Source: Gleditsia sinensis (Eukaryota; Streptophyta; Magnoliopsida; Fabales; Fabaceae). From it: a stretch of 64,000 nt of DNA. Position 1 is the stretch's first letter, and each line of letters starts with the position of its first letter. Positions 44,637-57,157 of this stretch are shown here, piece by piece. The notes below the pieces were generated by a model. That model saw nothing but the letters and a program-made list of their open reading frames with translations, had not been told where the DNA came from and searched no databases. The translations under genes were made by a program, and so were the position numbers. Location: positions 60,570,595 through 60,634,594 of the forward strand of contig CM073466.1 in NCBI GenBank assembly GCA_037074535.1, read 5' to 3'.

Positions 44637-47290
44637 ACAGCAACAATAACAACCATGCATTTTATTATTTGGTGGGATCGACTACATAGATCAAACGATG
44701 CTACAGTGGTCTATTATAAATGAGATCAATAGATAAATTATTAATTATTAAATTATTTTTAATAGTTTCACTTATTGTTTTCTTTGACCTCCCTCTCACC
44801 CAACACTTAATACTATACAATATAGCAGGTCTTATAACTGTACGGTAGAATTTTTCTTTAACTTTGAGCAGCACTTTTCTATCACAAATGACACTTGAAG
44901 TCTTCCTCCATTTCATCCATCCCACTTGAATCCTATGGTTTACATCCTCCTTTATTTCGCCGTTATTTTGTATAATATATTCAAAATATTTAAAACTTGT
45001 AACTTGTTTTAATATACGGTCTCCAAGTTTTACTTCTAAATTCATATTTGTTCGTCTTTTACTAAAATTATATTCTATATATTCCATTTTATTTCTACTT
45101 ATATAAAAATCATGTGTTTCTAAAGTTTGTCTTCATGACTATAACTTCTTATTTATTTTTTCTTTCGATACACCAACTAAAACTATATCATCTGCAAAAA
45201 TCATTCATCGAGGTCCCAAATCTTGTACATATTTAGTAATTACGTCCAAAATCAAGTTAAAAAGATATGGACTTAGAGAAGACCCTTGATATAGTTCAAT
45301 AGTTGTGAAAAAATCTTTTGTGTCACCATTTTGTGTTCTCATACAAATCGTGATCCTATCGTATGTATCTTTGATTGTTCAAATATACGTAATACGTACT
45401 CTCTTTTTTTTAAACCTTCCATAAAATCTCTCTTAGCACTCTGTCATATACCTTTTCTAGATCAATAAAAACTATATACAAATTTTTCTACCTCCTTTGA
45501 TAACTTTCTATCAATCTCCGTAGTAAATAAATTACTTCCATAGTTGACCTTCATAGCATAAAACCAAATTGATTCGCTGTAACTTAAGTCTTTTGTTTTA
45601 ATCTTTGTTCAATTATCTTATCCTATAATTTCATAGTGTGGTTCATGAGTTTAATCCCCTTATAGTTGGCACAATTTTGTCTGTCCTCTTTATTTTTATA
45701 GATAGGGATTAAAGTACTTCTTCTCCATTCATCAAACATTTTCTTAGATTTCATTATCACATTAAACAACTTAGCGAGCCAACTTTTGTATTTTCTTCCT
45801 AGACTTTTCCACACCTTAATAGATATATTATTGTATCCTACTATTTTGCCATTTTCCATTTTTTTCAAAGTTTTCTCTACTTCAAGCTCCTAAATTCTAC
45901 GATAAAAGGTATAATTACAGTCCTCATCTACAACATTTAGTCTGTCAGACTCACATGTCAACTCGTGTCATTCGTTAAAAAGCTCTAGAAAGTAAATCCT
46001 CAATCGTGCTTGAATATCTTGTTCCCTTACCAAAACATTATCTTTTTCATCTTTAATACATTTAACTTGATCTAGGTCTCTTGTCTTTCTTTTCCTTTTT
46101 CTTTCCCCATCTTTAATTCTTAAAGATTGATATAGCCCTTCAAAAACTCTAGATTTTGCTTCACTCACAGCTTTCTTATTGTTTTTCTTAGCAACTTTAT
46201 ATTTATCCCAATTTTCATTATCTTTACATAAATGTCACACCTTATAACACTCTCTTTTAACCTTAATCTTATCTTGCACCTCTGAATCTCACCATTAAGA
46301 TTCTTTACCCTTTGGTCCAATGCCTCTTGATTCTCCAAGTATCTCTCTTGCTATATTTCTAATTTCTTTGGCCATCTCGTTCAACATATCATTAGCATAT
46401 CCCTATACCTCCCAAAGCCCATCTTCCTCTACTCTTATTTGAAAACTCCTTTGTTGTTCATTCTTTAAAAGCCACCACCTAATTCTGGTACGTCCAAAAC
46501 TTTCTATATGATTTTCTTATCAAGAAAAAATCTATTTGAGAGTTTGCTCCTCCACTTTTGTATGTAATAAGATGTTCTACCTGCTTTTTAAAGTACGTGT
46601 TTGTTATAATAAAATTAAAGGTTAAAGAAAAATTTAATATAGTTTTACCATTTTTATTTGCTTCTCCTAACTCAAAACCTCCATATATACCCTCGTATCC
46701 TTTAGAATCACTTCCTACATGTCCATTTAAATCCCTTCCTAGAAATTTTTTTTCTCCCAGAGGTATTTCTTGAATCAAACCTTCTAGATCCTCCTAAAAA
46801 ATTCTCTTATGATGCCCCTCTAATTCAACTTAAGGTGCATATACACTAATCACATTAAAAGTATCATGCTCTACTATAAGTTTTAAAACTATAATCCTAT
46901 CTCTTAATCTTTTTACATCTACTACATTGTTCCTCAACTCTTTATTAACTATTATACCTACACCATTGTTAGTTCGTATCTTGCCAATATACCAAAGTTT
47001 AAAATCCGAAGAATCTAATTCCTTTGCCTTTTCTTTTATCCACTTAGTTTTTTGTAGACACATGATGTTGATCATTTTCCTAATCATGGTATCAACTATT
47101 TTAATTGATTTTCCTGTAAGCGTGCCTACATTCTAAGTTTCAAAATGAATTATACCCTAATGAACTAACTTTTTTGCCCACACTCGTTCATTAAAGTGTG
47201 GAAACCCTTGCTTATTTTTCATTGCATTTGAGCGTTGATGTAGCGGTCTTTACTTTTTTGACACTGTACTCGAGTTATACAGCGCATTGT
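44637..47290 (-). mobile_element. RTE-type LINE, decayed
   Basis: A non-LTR retrotransposon read on the minus strand. The endonuclease (about 47150-46480) has INIMCLQKTKWIKEKA, NGVGIIVNKELR, FNVISVYAP, FLGRDLNGHVGSDSKG and GGANSQIDFFLIRK. The reverse transcriptase (about 46170-45100) has NGKIVGYNNISIKVWK, DEWRRSTLIPIYKNK, NYKGIKLMNHTMKL and the catalytic FADDIVLVGVSKEK (FADD at 45187-45198). The C-terminal part (45087-44701) has FKYFEYIIQNNGEI, HRIQVGWMKWR and VKEKFYRTVIRPAILY. The 3' end reads ATGTAGTCGATCCCACCAAA and finishes in a GTTATTGTTG-like tail, as in plant RTE elements. Many frameshifts and stops make it inactive. The 5' end is approximate. Confidence 0.9.
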
Positions 47291-48010
47291 TTTCGAACAA
47301 CGATCTAGCCATAACACTATCGTTTTGTTTGTTCATATTTATGTAGCTACGACAAATTTTTATATTTACTATTGTACACTTAATACAATCTTTCTCTTTT
47401 ATTTGGGTTTGAGACCGACTATATAAATATAAGCAAAATTCTGCTAAAACTTTAAAGACGAAGAAAATATTTTAAGTTAATGTTTATATAAAAATTTAGT
47501 TAACAATATATTAGCGAGTTACAGTTATAGATAAAATAAATAAGGATGACAATAACCCCATTTGCTAAAAAGTTGTCCGCACATTATTATAATTACTGGT
47601 TTCTTGTCAATTCATAATTTATTTTAACTTTTAAAAATAGAGAAATAAATAAGCTTAAAACTTTAAATACTCACATATTAATAAGTAAAATATTAATTGA
47701 AGTTAAAATTTTGTACATTAAAAAAAATCAAGAAACTCAATTTTTTCAAAATGAATGTGTTATACAATAATACCCATAAATCCATTTAAATTAAAAAAAA
47801 ATTAAAATATAAAAGAAAATTAAATGTATAAGTATTGTGGAAATAACATTTTTCTTATTAAAACATGCCATGCCTAAAGTCATTTGTTTGTATTTCAGGA
47901 CCAGACAAAGGCCCGTGAACTTCGGTCGCACACTCTTATTTGTCTGTTCACGAACATACACTCACGAGGTGTGATTATATGCAACTGAAATAAAAAAAAT
48001 AAAAAGTACG
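47291..48010. other. AT-rich intergenic stretch
   Basis: No gene, element end or notable repeat recognised. Confidence 0.5.
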
Positions 48011-48018
48011 TCACAACT

Positions 48019-48578
48019 TAGGGGTGAACAAAAACCGAACCGGACCGAACTAAACCGAAAAAACCGAACCGAACCGACCAAAAACCGAACCAAACCGATT
48101 AAAATCGGTTTAGTTCGGTTTTTTTTTTTTGAAAAACCGACCGGTTCGGTTCGGTTTGGTTCGGTTGGGACGGTCCAACCGAACCAAACCGAACCGAACC
48201 AAATTATTTTTAATATATTTAATTAATATTATTAAATTTATTTTTTATTATATTTTAAAAATATTTTACATAATTTTTTTAAAATTTTTTAAAATGGGCC
48301 CAAAGAATTCGAAATAAGCCCAAAAATTAAAAAAAAATTAGGCCCAAAAAAATTTAAATGGGCCAAAAATTAAAAAAATTTGGCAAAAAAAATTTTTTTT
48401 TTTTTTAAAAGAACCGAACCAACCGAACCAAACCGAACCGCCTTTTGGCGGTTCGGTTCGGTTCGGTTGGTTGGACCCCAACCGAACCGAATGGGTCCAA
48501 ATTTTTTTTTTTTTTTATGGTCGGTTCGGTTTGGTTGAGGTCTAAAACCGAACCGAACCGAACATTTGAACACCCCTA
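48019..48578. mobile_element. hAT-type MITE 1 (560 bp)
   Basis: It begins TAGGGGTGAACAAA and ends TTTGAACACCCCTA, an imperfect terminal inverted repeat. It is flanked by a perfect 8-bp duplication, TCACAACT, at 48011-48018 and 48579-48586. Both features are diagnostic of hAT transposons. Arms are built from reiterated CCGAAC / GGTTCG motifs around an AT-rich centre, so each arm can fold on itself. It has no coding capacity; the small frames across it are low-complexity readings of GGTTCG. Confidence 0.9.
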
Positions 48579-48633
48579 TCACAACTCACGAGTTGCACGA
48601 GACCATTTTGTGACCAAAGAGTTGTCACGATCA

Positions 48634-49180
48634 TAGGGGGTGTACAAAAATCGAATTGGATCAAATCGAATTAAAAAAATTGAACAGAACTGATTAAAAA
48701 TTGAACCAAACTGATTAAAATTGGTTTAGTTCGATTTTTAAAAAAAAAACCGACCGATTCGATTCGATTTTCGGTTAGAATCGAATCCCAACCGAACCAA
48801 ATTGAACCGGATCGATTTACTTTAAATATATTAATTTTATATAATTTAATTTAATTTTTATTATATTTTAAAAATATTTTACATATTTTTTTTAGACTTA
48901 ACCATCTCTATTTGGACTCAAACAAAAATTTGAAATTGATACAAAAATTTAAAAAAATGGGCCTAAAAAATTCAAATAGGTTAAAAAAATAAAAAAAAAT
49001 TTGGCAAAAAAAAAATCAAAAAATAGAATCAAACCGAATCGCTATTTAGCGGTTCAGTTTGGTTCGGTTTAATGGAACCAAACCGAACCGATTAGGTCCA
49101 CTTTTTGTAATTTTTTTTTGGTTCAGTTCGATTTGGTTGAACCCCAAAATCGAATCGAACCGCACCTATGTACACCCCTA
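48634..49180. mobile_element. hAT-type MITE 2 (about 547 bp)
   Basis: Same architecture as the neighbour 55 bp away: TAGGGGGTGTACAAA at the left, TATGTACACCCCTA at the right, and reiterated (A/G)AACCGA arms with more mutations. The flanks GTCACGAT (2 bp outside the left end) and GTCAAGAC (right) match at six of eight bases, a possible worn target-site duplication. It is older than copy 1 by appearance. Confidence 0.75.
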
Positions 49181-49188
49181 GTCAAGAC

Positions 49189-51083
49189 TTAGGTGTGGGG
49201 AGGAGAGAAAAAATATATACCCATATAACTTTTTTTCAGCATAACAATTATACTCTTTCAATATATAATTAATTTTATTTCATGTATTGAGATTTTTTTA
49301 TCAGTGTTTTTTTAACTTTTAATATTACAAAAATAAATTCAAATTTAATTACTATTTAAACGAAAAAAATTTTTTGAATGATACTCAGAAATTTAATCCA
49401 TAATTATTTTGTTCTAATTTTGAAAAATCATCTTTAGATTAATTTGTGTCTATATTAATTAATTTATTTTTTAATTAGATAAAAAAATAAACTATCCACA
49501 CTAAAGCTAAAAATTCTATTAAGAATTTTTGTTATAAAATGATCTTAAAATTTTTTGTAAAACTAGGAATTGGTAAAATACAGTTTATTTCTTTTGTCCC
49601 AAAAATAATATGCCTCTTGTGGTTAAAATTATATTTTTATCAAACTTTCAATAGTTTACTTTCCTATTATTTTATTAAGATGAAGTATTTTTTATTCAAA
49701 TTTTAATAAAATTATAATTTGAGTATTAAAAGGACAATAAATTTTATTGTTTGAAAATATGTTACTTGTATACTAAAAAAATTTATAATATATTGAAATT
49801 AAGATGAAAATTATAATTTATAAATGTCAGTTTAATAAAAAAAATTTTAAAAGATTAAAATATCATTTAATAATAATAATTTTAAATATTTTTATAATTA
49901 TTTCAGTTAAAATTAAAATAATAAATACTAGAATAATTAAGTGATGAAAGAATGAATTATAAAAATTTAAATAACAAAATTTAAGACACATGTTTTAGGA
50001 ACAAGACATAAAAATAAACTATAATTTATTCTTAAATTTATAGCAGTTGATCTAATAATCTCTATTTAACCAATCCGTAAAACTTTCTTCCTTTTTTTTT
50101 TTCAATTTTTTAAACAAAGACGGTTAGTTTTTTTCTTTAATTTTTTTAAAAATAATTAGAGGTTTTTCAAAATTGTAAGTTAAAGAGATTTAAATCCACA
50201 CCAATTTTTTTACGGACAGTAAATTTATCATTGAGGCAATTATATGCACACTAACAAAAAGAAGCTTAGGTGAGGGATTGATTCATTTATAATCATAACC
50301 TTGCTACCTGAAGAAAATGTAAAGAGGCAAATGAATCCTGTTCATACATAAAACAAAAAGAAATGAGGTGTATGGCCCAATTAAAAAGGCTTTTTGGCAC
50401 AACGTGCCCAAGTTCTGTTGTAAAAGACAAAGTACACTCCCTCTTTACGCGTGCACTATTAAGTCCTCTCTAGTCTGATTTCCTTCGGGAATGCACACAT
50501 TCTACTAAATTTTAATATTATTAGTCATACTCTTATTTACTATGCGTTCAATTTTTTTATTAAATAATAATAATAATCATGACATATTTTAATTTTTTTT
50601 ATATTTATATATGTCAATCACACTTATATATAATATTCTGATTTAAAAGTCAATGTAAGAACAAAACTTATGGAAGGATAAACATAGATTCACTTAAAAG
50701 AATTTCAAAAAATATTTTTAAAAATAATTGATCACTACCACAAGTTTATGATATTAAAAAATTTGAACTCGTGACAATAAAAATTTTATTAAATACTTTT
50801 TGCCAATTGAGTGAAGCTGTTGATTTTTCTCTTTCAAAGAAAAGAATCTACTATTTTTGCTCATCTGATGTTAAGAAAAAAAGTTAAAGGACCACTAAAT
50901 GGTTGAGGGAGGGGGAAAGAGAACAATAGGTAGGCATAAATTAAAGCTAAGTAATACACATTTTAGTGGGATACGCAAGGAAAGCCACAACTTTTTACGG
51001 GAAATTATTAAGACCAAGTACTGATTTGGTGGGCTTAAGACGCTGCCTAATTAAAAGATTAGAAAAGCACAAGGACAGTAGAA
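49189..51083. other. AT-rich region upstream of the receptor gene
   Basis: About 1.9 kb with no coding or transposon signature recognised. The last few hundred bases presumably hold promoter elements of the downstream gene. Confidence 0.5.
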
Positions 51084-51089
51084 TATAAA
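51084..51089 (+). promoter_or_regulatory. Possible TATA box of the receptor gene
   Basis: TATAAA in the context GAATATAAAGTGG lies 255 bp before the ATG, which would leave a 5' leader of about 220 bp. Such short AT motifs are common here, so this is only a candidate. Confidence 0.3.
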
Positions 51090-51338
51090 GTGGGTAATTG
51101 CTGGATTGAAAAATGTGGTCCACTGTAAAGTGTTTTTGGTTTCCTCTGCGCAATGTGCATGTGTTCTTGTGATGTCAACACTAACAAGCTGTATGCCTGC
51201 AATGGAGAATCATGAAGAATCAGAGTGAAAACAGGGTTCATTAAATTGTATTTTATGGCAGGGACTGCAGGTTGGTTCTTGAAGCCTCTTTGAGCCCTTG
51301 TGGATTTTTTACCCAAGTATCTACCTATCCACTGGAAG

Positions 51339-54300
51339 ATGGTGATGGCTAAACCAGTTTTTTCCCATTCACATCTCTTTGTCTTAATCTTGTTTCTTGC
51401 TATCCATCATTCAAAGCAGTTACAACTATCTCAGTCTCAGAACCTGGTGAAATTCCAGGAGCTTCTTGGATACCCATCAGCACTAAGCAGCTTCAGCAGC
51501 ACCACTGATTTTTGCAACATTGAACCCACCCCGTATTTGACGATTGTCTGCTATGAGGAAAACATAACGCAGCTGCATGTGGTTGGCAACAATGGGTTTA
51601 CCCCTTTGCCTCAAAACTTCTCCACAGGCTCTCTATTTGCCACTCTAGGTGGGCTATCAAGCTTAAAAGTCCTCTCTTTGGTTTCTTTGGGTCTCTGGGG
51701 CCCTATACCAGAAAGCGTTGCTCAAATGCCTTCTCTAGAAATACTTAACATTAGCTCAAATCACTTCAGTGGAGCTATCCCAGCTCAACTTTCGTTTCTG
51801 AGGAATCTGCAATCAGTGGTGCTTGATGATAACGACTTCGCCGGGCAAATTCCCTCATGGATTGGCTCACTTCAAGGTTTGGCTGTGCTGAGTATGAAGA
51901 ACAATTTTCTTAGTGGGTCTCTGCCAACTTCGGTAAATGCTCTGCAAACTCTGCGGATACTGGATCTATCAAATAATCAGTTACATGGAGAATTACCTGA
52001 TCTTTGCAAGTTGACAAATCTTCAAGTTCTTCATTTGGAAAACAACACATTTGGACCTCATTTTCCTTCTCTGCCCACCAAGTTAATTTCCCTTGTGCTT
52101 AGAAATAACAGTTTCCGGTTTGGTATACCTTCTAATTTAAGTTCTTACTATCAGCTTCAAAAGCTAGACCTTTCCTTGAACGAATTTGTGGGACCATTTC
52201 TGCCATCTTTACTGTCACTGCCTTCCATCAAATACCTAGATATTTCGGCAAATGAATTTACTGGGATGCTATTCAGTAATTTGTCCTGCAATTATGATAT
52301 CCTTTTTGTCAATCTATCTTCAAATCTGTTAAAAGGGGAACTTCCCAGTTGTTTAAAACCAAAGAGCAGGGTTGTATTGTATGCTGGAAATTGTTTATCA
52401 ACAGAGGATCAAGATCAGCACCCGCCCAACTTCTGCCAGAATGAGGCTCTGGCTGTGGAAATCATACCCCATGAACAAAAGCATAAAAGAACTACTGGTA
52501 AAGCAGTTATTGTGTCAAGCATGGGAGGTATTGTTGGAGGAGTCCTGATTTTTGGAGTGGTTTTCTTGTTCATCAGCCGGGCACATAAAAAAGGTGCTGT
52601 GAAAGTGCCAACAGGGTCCACTCTGGAGCATGTTATCAGCCAGCTGCATAACAAACCTGAAGTGAAAACACCTACAAGGTCCATAGTGGAGAATATCATC
52701 AGCCGACTGCCTAACAAGCATTCTGTGAAAACACTAACACGATCAATAATGGAGCATGTCATCAGCCGGGTACACCACAAACATGTTATGAGAACACCTA
52801 CAAGGTCCATAGTAGAGCATGTCTCATCAGTAAACACAGCAAAACTACTTACAGATGCAAGTAAATCCACAAATCCTTTGCCTTGTTTGTATCAAGTAAA
52901 CTTTGTTTGAAAAATGGGACTCTTACTTTTCCTTTTGGTTCCTTAGGAAAATGTGTCTGTCTGTACGCATATTTGTATATACCAAAATTTTATTAGCATA
53001 GAGTTGAAGAAAATTTCTGGACTTATTGCTAAAGTAGATTGGATGAATTTTTCAAGAGTAATATACCTCTTCTGCTCAAATAATGAACCTTTTAACAATG
53101 TGAGATAACAAAAGAAGCCAGGAAATTGGATAATGTAATTCCAGATTTCTGGAAAATATAAACATGCAATATAGGCTCACATAATATCATTTGTTGGCAG
53201 GGTATATTTCACAAACAATGAAGATGGGAGCCAGCCTTCCTGCTTATAGGACCTTTGCTTTGGAGGAACTTAAGGAGGCTACAAATAATTTTGATGTATC
53301 ATGTTTCATAAGTGAAGGCTCACGTGGTCAGGTATGCATTTGAAGTTATAAAGGCTAATGGATCATATTAATGTAAGACCCAGCGAAAGATCATAGACCT
53401 GTCTCAACATTGAGAGCAATATAGTACTATAAATAGGAGTATTTGAGGGAGCTTATTAAATGCATGCTTGGAGCCTGAGTTCTGTCTTTGAATGTGATCC
53501 TTTTGAAACTCTCGCACAATGTATCTTGAAAATGATATTTGCAGGGCAAGATATCTTTAGAATGGGATAAGGTTTAGATGGGCCATCTTAGAGCTTTTAA
53601 AAATTGTCAGTTTAAGAAAAACCACATTATCATTTGTTACCAGAATCCAGATGCAAAACTTCACTTTTGCAATGGGTTTCCACTAACCGTCCATAGAAAT
53701 TCTGGAATGCTTTCAGACTCACATTTGCCTGTTGCAAAATAGCTGTGACATGGTTTTTCCCTGTCATAACTGGATAATATTATCGTAGTTTTGCATTGTT
53801 TAGTTCTGTAGTTCACCCTGCTGATTATACATATAGTACTGATAGCTACATTCTATTATCTTTGTGACTTACAAAATTGTGATGTACTTCAACTATAATG
53901 TCAGATCTATAAAGGGGTGCTCTCTGATGGAACTCATATTGCTATTAGAAGTTTAAAAATGAAGAAAAGACATGGCCCTCAGACCTATATGCACCATATT
54001 GAGTTGATTTCAAAACTTAGGCATTCACACTTGATCAGTGCTCTTGGACATTGCTGTGAGTGCAACCAGGATGATCCAAGTGTCAGCAGTATATTTCTCA
54101 TATTTGAGTTTGCACCACACAGAAGTTTAAGAGGCTGCATATCTGGTAAAAGAAAATTTCAATTAGAATCTTCCTACATGTTTTTTCTCACTATTTATAA
54201 TTCAATATAGTTGCTAGAGTTATGAAAATCAATGTTTGTAGGCTTGATAAGTGTATTTCAATTGAAAGAGTCTGTAGACTTGGTACCTTGCACTCAAGTT

Positions 54301-56608
54301 ATTACTAAATTTTTCTTGTCTTCAACTTTTAAGAAATGGATATTTTCTCTAATATTTTAGTTTCAACAGGATCTTCTGGAGACAAGCTTTCTTGGGCGCA
54401 GAGAATAGCAGCCGCAATTGGAGTAGTTAAAGGCATTCAATTTTTGCACACAGGGATAGTGCCTGGACTATATTCAAATAATCTGAAGATAACAGATATT
54501 CTAATGGATAATAATCTTAACGTTAAAATAAGCAGCTATAATCTTCCTCTGTTGGCTGAAAATAAGACGATGGTAAATAGGAAGAAGTTTTGCTTAAATG
54601 TTATATACTAGATCTTCTCTCATTTCTAATTTTTTGTGAGTAAATGTTCGCCTCCAAACTTTCAGGTGGGCACTGGAACTTTTTCCCCTGGAGTAAAAGG
54701 AAATGTTCAAGCAAGGTAAAAGAACATCAATTCCTGTTATCGTAGTAGAACCTCAACTTGTTGGCTCCGGATCAATTATAAATTTTCATCCTTTTTTTGG
54801 GTTTTATAGCAAATGAACAGAGCATGGCATTTAACTTTCTGACAAAGAGGACACAGAAACCTTGTATGTTTTAGTTTTCATTAAGTCATTAGTTTCCTCA
54901 TGACATTCTTCTCGTTGCACAAATGACAATCACCATCTTAGATGGAGGTTTCCTTGTTGATGCCATTATTTCTGTATCCATCTTTATTGTCAAAAAAATT
55001 TCATTCGTTCTTTTATCATTTTTAACAATTTACATTGACAGTGTTTCAAGCTTCATTTTATAACTATGCTTCTTTCTGGACAAAATTCCTTAAAACCACT
55101 CACTCTATTATATTTGTAGCCTCCTTATTATTTAATATGGTAAATCATCTCGCATAATGCAATTCCAGTGTTTTCTGAAATCTTCAAAGACACTTTTTGA
55201 TATGTCTATCTGGCCTTAAAACAATTTTCAGCAGCATTATCCGACCACTTTCTGGCCAATGCTGAAACCTTGTTTACCCTCTACCTGGTAATCGATAACT
55301 TCTTAAGAAACTCTTAACAATATCTTATTGAAATCTGTAATGCTGAAAATCGTTGCCCACTTCCCAGAACTTGAAGCCAGAACTGAAATCTGTCTCAGCG
55401 TTTTACATCTTTTGTGAAGACAGAGACTTAACTGCATATATTTACCCTGACCCTTTAAACCAACTTTTTATTGCTTTCATACTTTTTACATAAAGAGTAA
55501 ATTACATTCACCTCCTCTGAGATTTTGAAAATTACACTCACACCCTTCTGTTTTCACTTTATATGAAAACTTCTTTCTAATCATAAAATTGTCAATGAAA
55601 CCTATACTTTATGCATTTTTCCTTCTAAAAACTCATAATTAGTCATAAATAGTTTAATTCAATGCAATATTTTTAAAAAAAATCAAATTAATGCTTATGA
55701 AAATTTCAAATAAAAGATGTTAGTGTAATTTTTTCCAAAATTTAAAGGGACGTGAGTGTAAGTTTTATAAACTTTAGATGAGATTTTTGTTTCAATTTGA
55801 AACTAGAAGGGATGTGAGTGCAATTTTTCTAAACTTTAAAGGGAGGTGAATGTAATTTTCTTAGTATAAAAGATAATTCTATCAGTGTCTTGTAGACTTT
55901 GTAATTGCATATGATAAATTTTTTTTCTTGGCCATTAATTTGAGCTAGTTAAATTATTTCCTTTTGCAGGATAAAGGATGAAGATAAGAATGATGTTTAC
56001 GATATTGGGGTAATCTTATTAGAAATCATTCTAGGACGAACAATCATGTTCCATAATGAAGTTGGAACATTAAAAGATCTGGTGAGTATCTTTATTCTGG
56101 AAACATTTACGCTATTATATTACCTGTCACATGGGACACTGACACTCACATGAAAATGGGACATGGTATGGACACTTGAAGTGTTATGTATATAATTTAA
56201 TATGTTATGTCATATCTAATATTAATGTTCAACATGTGTGGGACACGGCTATGACTCCTTTTTGAGATATCTTGTCCTTCATAGAATGGGAACCAACTTT
56301 GCTATTTTAACCCCAAGGTATAGTAAAGTACCATCGAATTTTAACAATCTGCTTGTGTGGTTGTTATGCAGTTACAGGCAAGCTTAACAACTGATGATAT
56401 GGCTAGAAGGAGTATTGTTGATCCGGCAGTTCACAAAGAGTGCTCAGATGAATCATTAAAGACAGTGATGGAGTTATGTGTGAGGTGCCTCTCTCAAGAT
56501 CCAACTGATAGGCCTTCTGTGGAAGGTGTTCTCTGGAATTTGCAGTATGCAGCACAGGTCCAGAATTCATGGAGAAGAGACTCCAACGACACTAGAGATT
56601 TTCTATAA
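51339..56608 (+). CDS. LRR receptor-like pseudokinase (At3g03770-like), seven exons
   Basis: Exons: 51339-52860, 53201-53331, 53905-54145, 54370-54572, 54666-54715, 55970-56081 and 56372-56608. All introns are GT-AG, phases agree, and the product is 831 residues. The start is the first ATG of the long frame and gives a signal peptide (about 1-30). Leucine-rich repeats span about 105-345, a transmembrane helix about 389-413 (VIVSSMGGIVGGVLIFGVVF), a 21-residue tandem repeat 421-498, and a kinase-like domain about 520-820. Kinase motifs are lost: glycine loop SEGSRGQ, the VAIK lysine is Arg566, HRD is SNN (667-669), DFG is SYN (687-689). Text such as MHHIEL, LRH.HL, KGIQFLHTGIVPGLY and CVRCL..DP..RPS matches the Arabidopsis inactive LRR receptor kinases of the At3g03770 group. 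Its role is probably plasma-membrane signalling or scaffolding without catalysis; the ligand is unknown. No disabling mutation was seen. Confidence 0.93.
52599..52835 (+). repeat. 63-bp in-frame tandem repeat in exon 1
   Basis: It encodes four units of 21 residues (the last partial) of the form VKTPTRSIVEHVISR followed by a His/Asn/Lys-rich hexapeptide, directly after the transmembrane helix. Anchors such as ACAAGGTCCATAGT(G/A)GAG recur every 63 or 126 bp. Confidence 0.9.
55495..55866. mobile_element. MITE-like insertion in intron 5
   Basis: The left end GAGTAAATTACATTCACCTCC is inverted at the right end (GGAGGTGAATGTAATTTTC). Inside, ACACTCACACCCTTCT faces AGGGACGTGAGTGT and AGGGATGTGAGTGC. 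It is a non-coding foldback of about 370 bp; the target-site duplication is not clear. Confidence 0.65.
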
Positions 56609-56907
56609 AATCTCTAACTTGCATAAAATTCCAGGAACCGATAAGGGGCATGCTTCCATGTGCAAAGTTTAGTTTCATGCAAGTGGGCATGATTAAAGAA
56701 GTGTTACATATGGTGTTAAAATAAAATAAAATTAGCGACTTGTGGAGCAACCAAAGAAAAGAGTATAAGTATCATCATCGTTGTCATAATATACCTTTCT
56801 AAATAGGTTTTGGGGTCAGTATTATGTGAGTCTTCTGGTGTTAATTTGAATGCGTCCTTACACTTCTGTCTATCTTTTCTCTCAACAAGTATCCCAATTT
56901 TGAAAAG

Positions 56908-57157
56908 CTGTTCACTATATAGATTTGAAAAAAAAAATGAAAACACTTGCCCAACCTTTTTCATTTTTTTTCTTTATGTCTTTATATTTGATCTTATTTC
57001 TTTCTTACCTTCCATTTTTTTTTCTTTATATTCTGTTCACTATATAGAATTAAAAAAAAATGAAAACACTTGCCCAACCTTTTGAATTTTTCTTTTCCTT
57101 TATGTTTCAATTTTTGACCTTATTTCTTTCTTACCTTTCATTTTTTTTTTCTTTATA
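56908..57157. repeat. 125-bp tandem duplication downstream of the receptor gene
   Basis: Two copies start CTGTTCACTATATAGA at 56908 and 57033 and share ATGAAAACACTTGCCCAACC and CTTATTTCTTTCTTACCTT. They lie 0.3 kb after the stop codon. Confidence 0.85.

Noticed and set aside
48129..48636. Arg/Asn/Thr/Pro-rich open frames in the hAT MITEs
   Set aside because: They are simple translations of reiterated GGTTCG motifs with no start context or homology.
52415..52870. 151-codon antisense frame in receptor exon 1
   Set aside because: It is a shadow of the receptor coding strand; its repeated motifs come from the 63-bp sense repeat.
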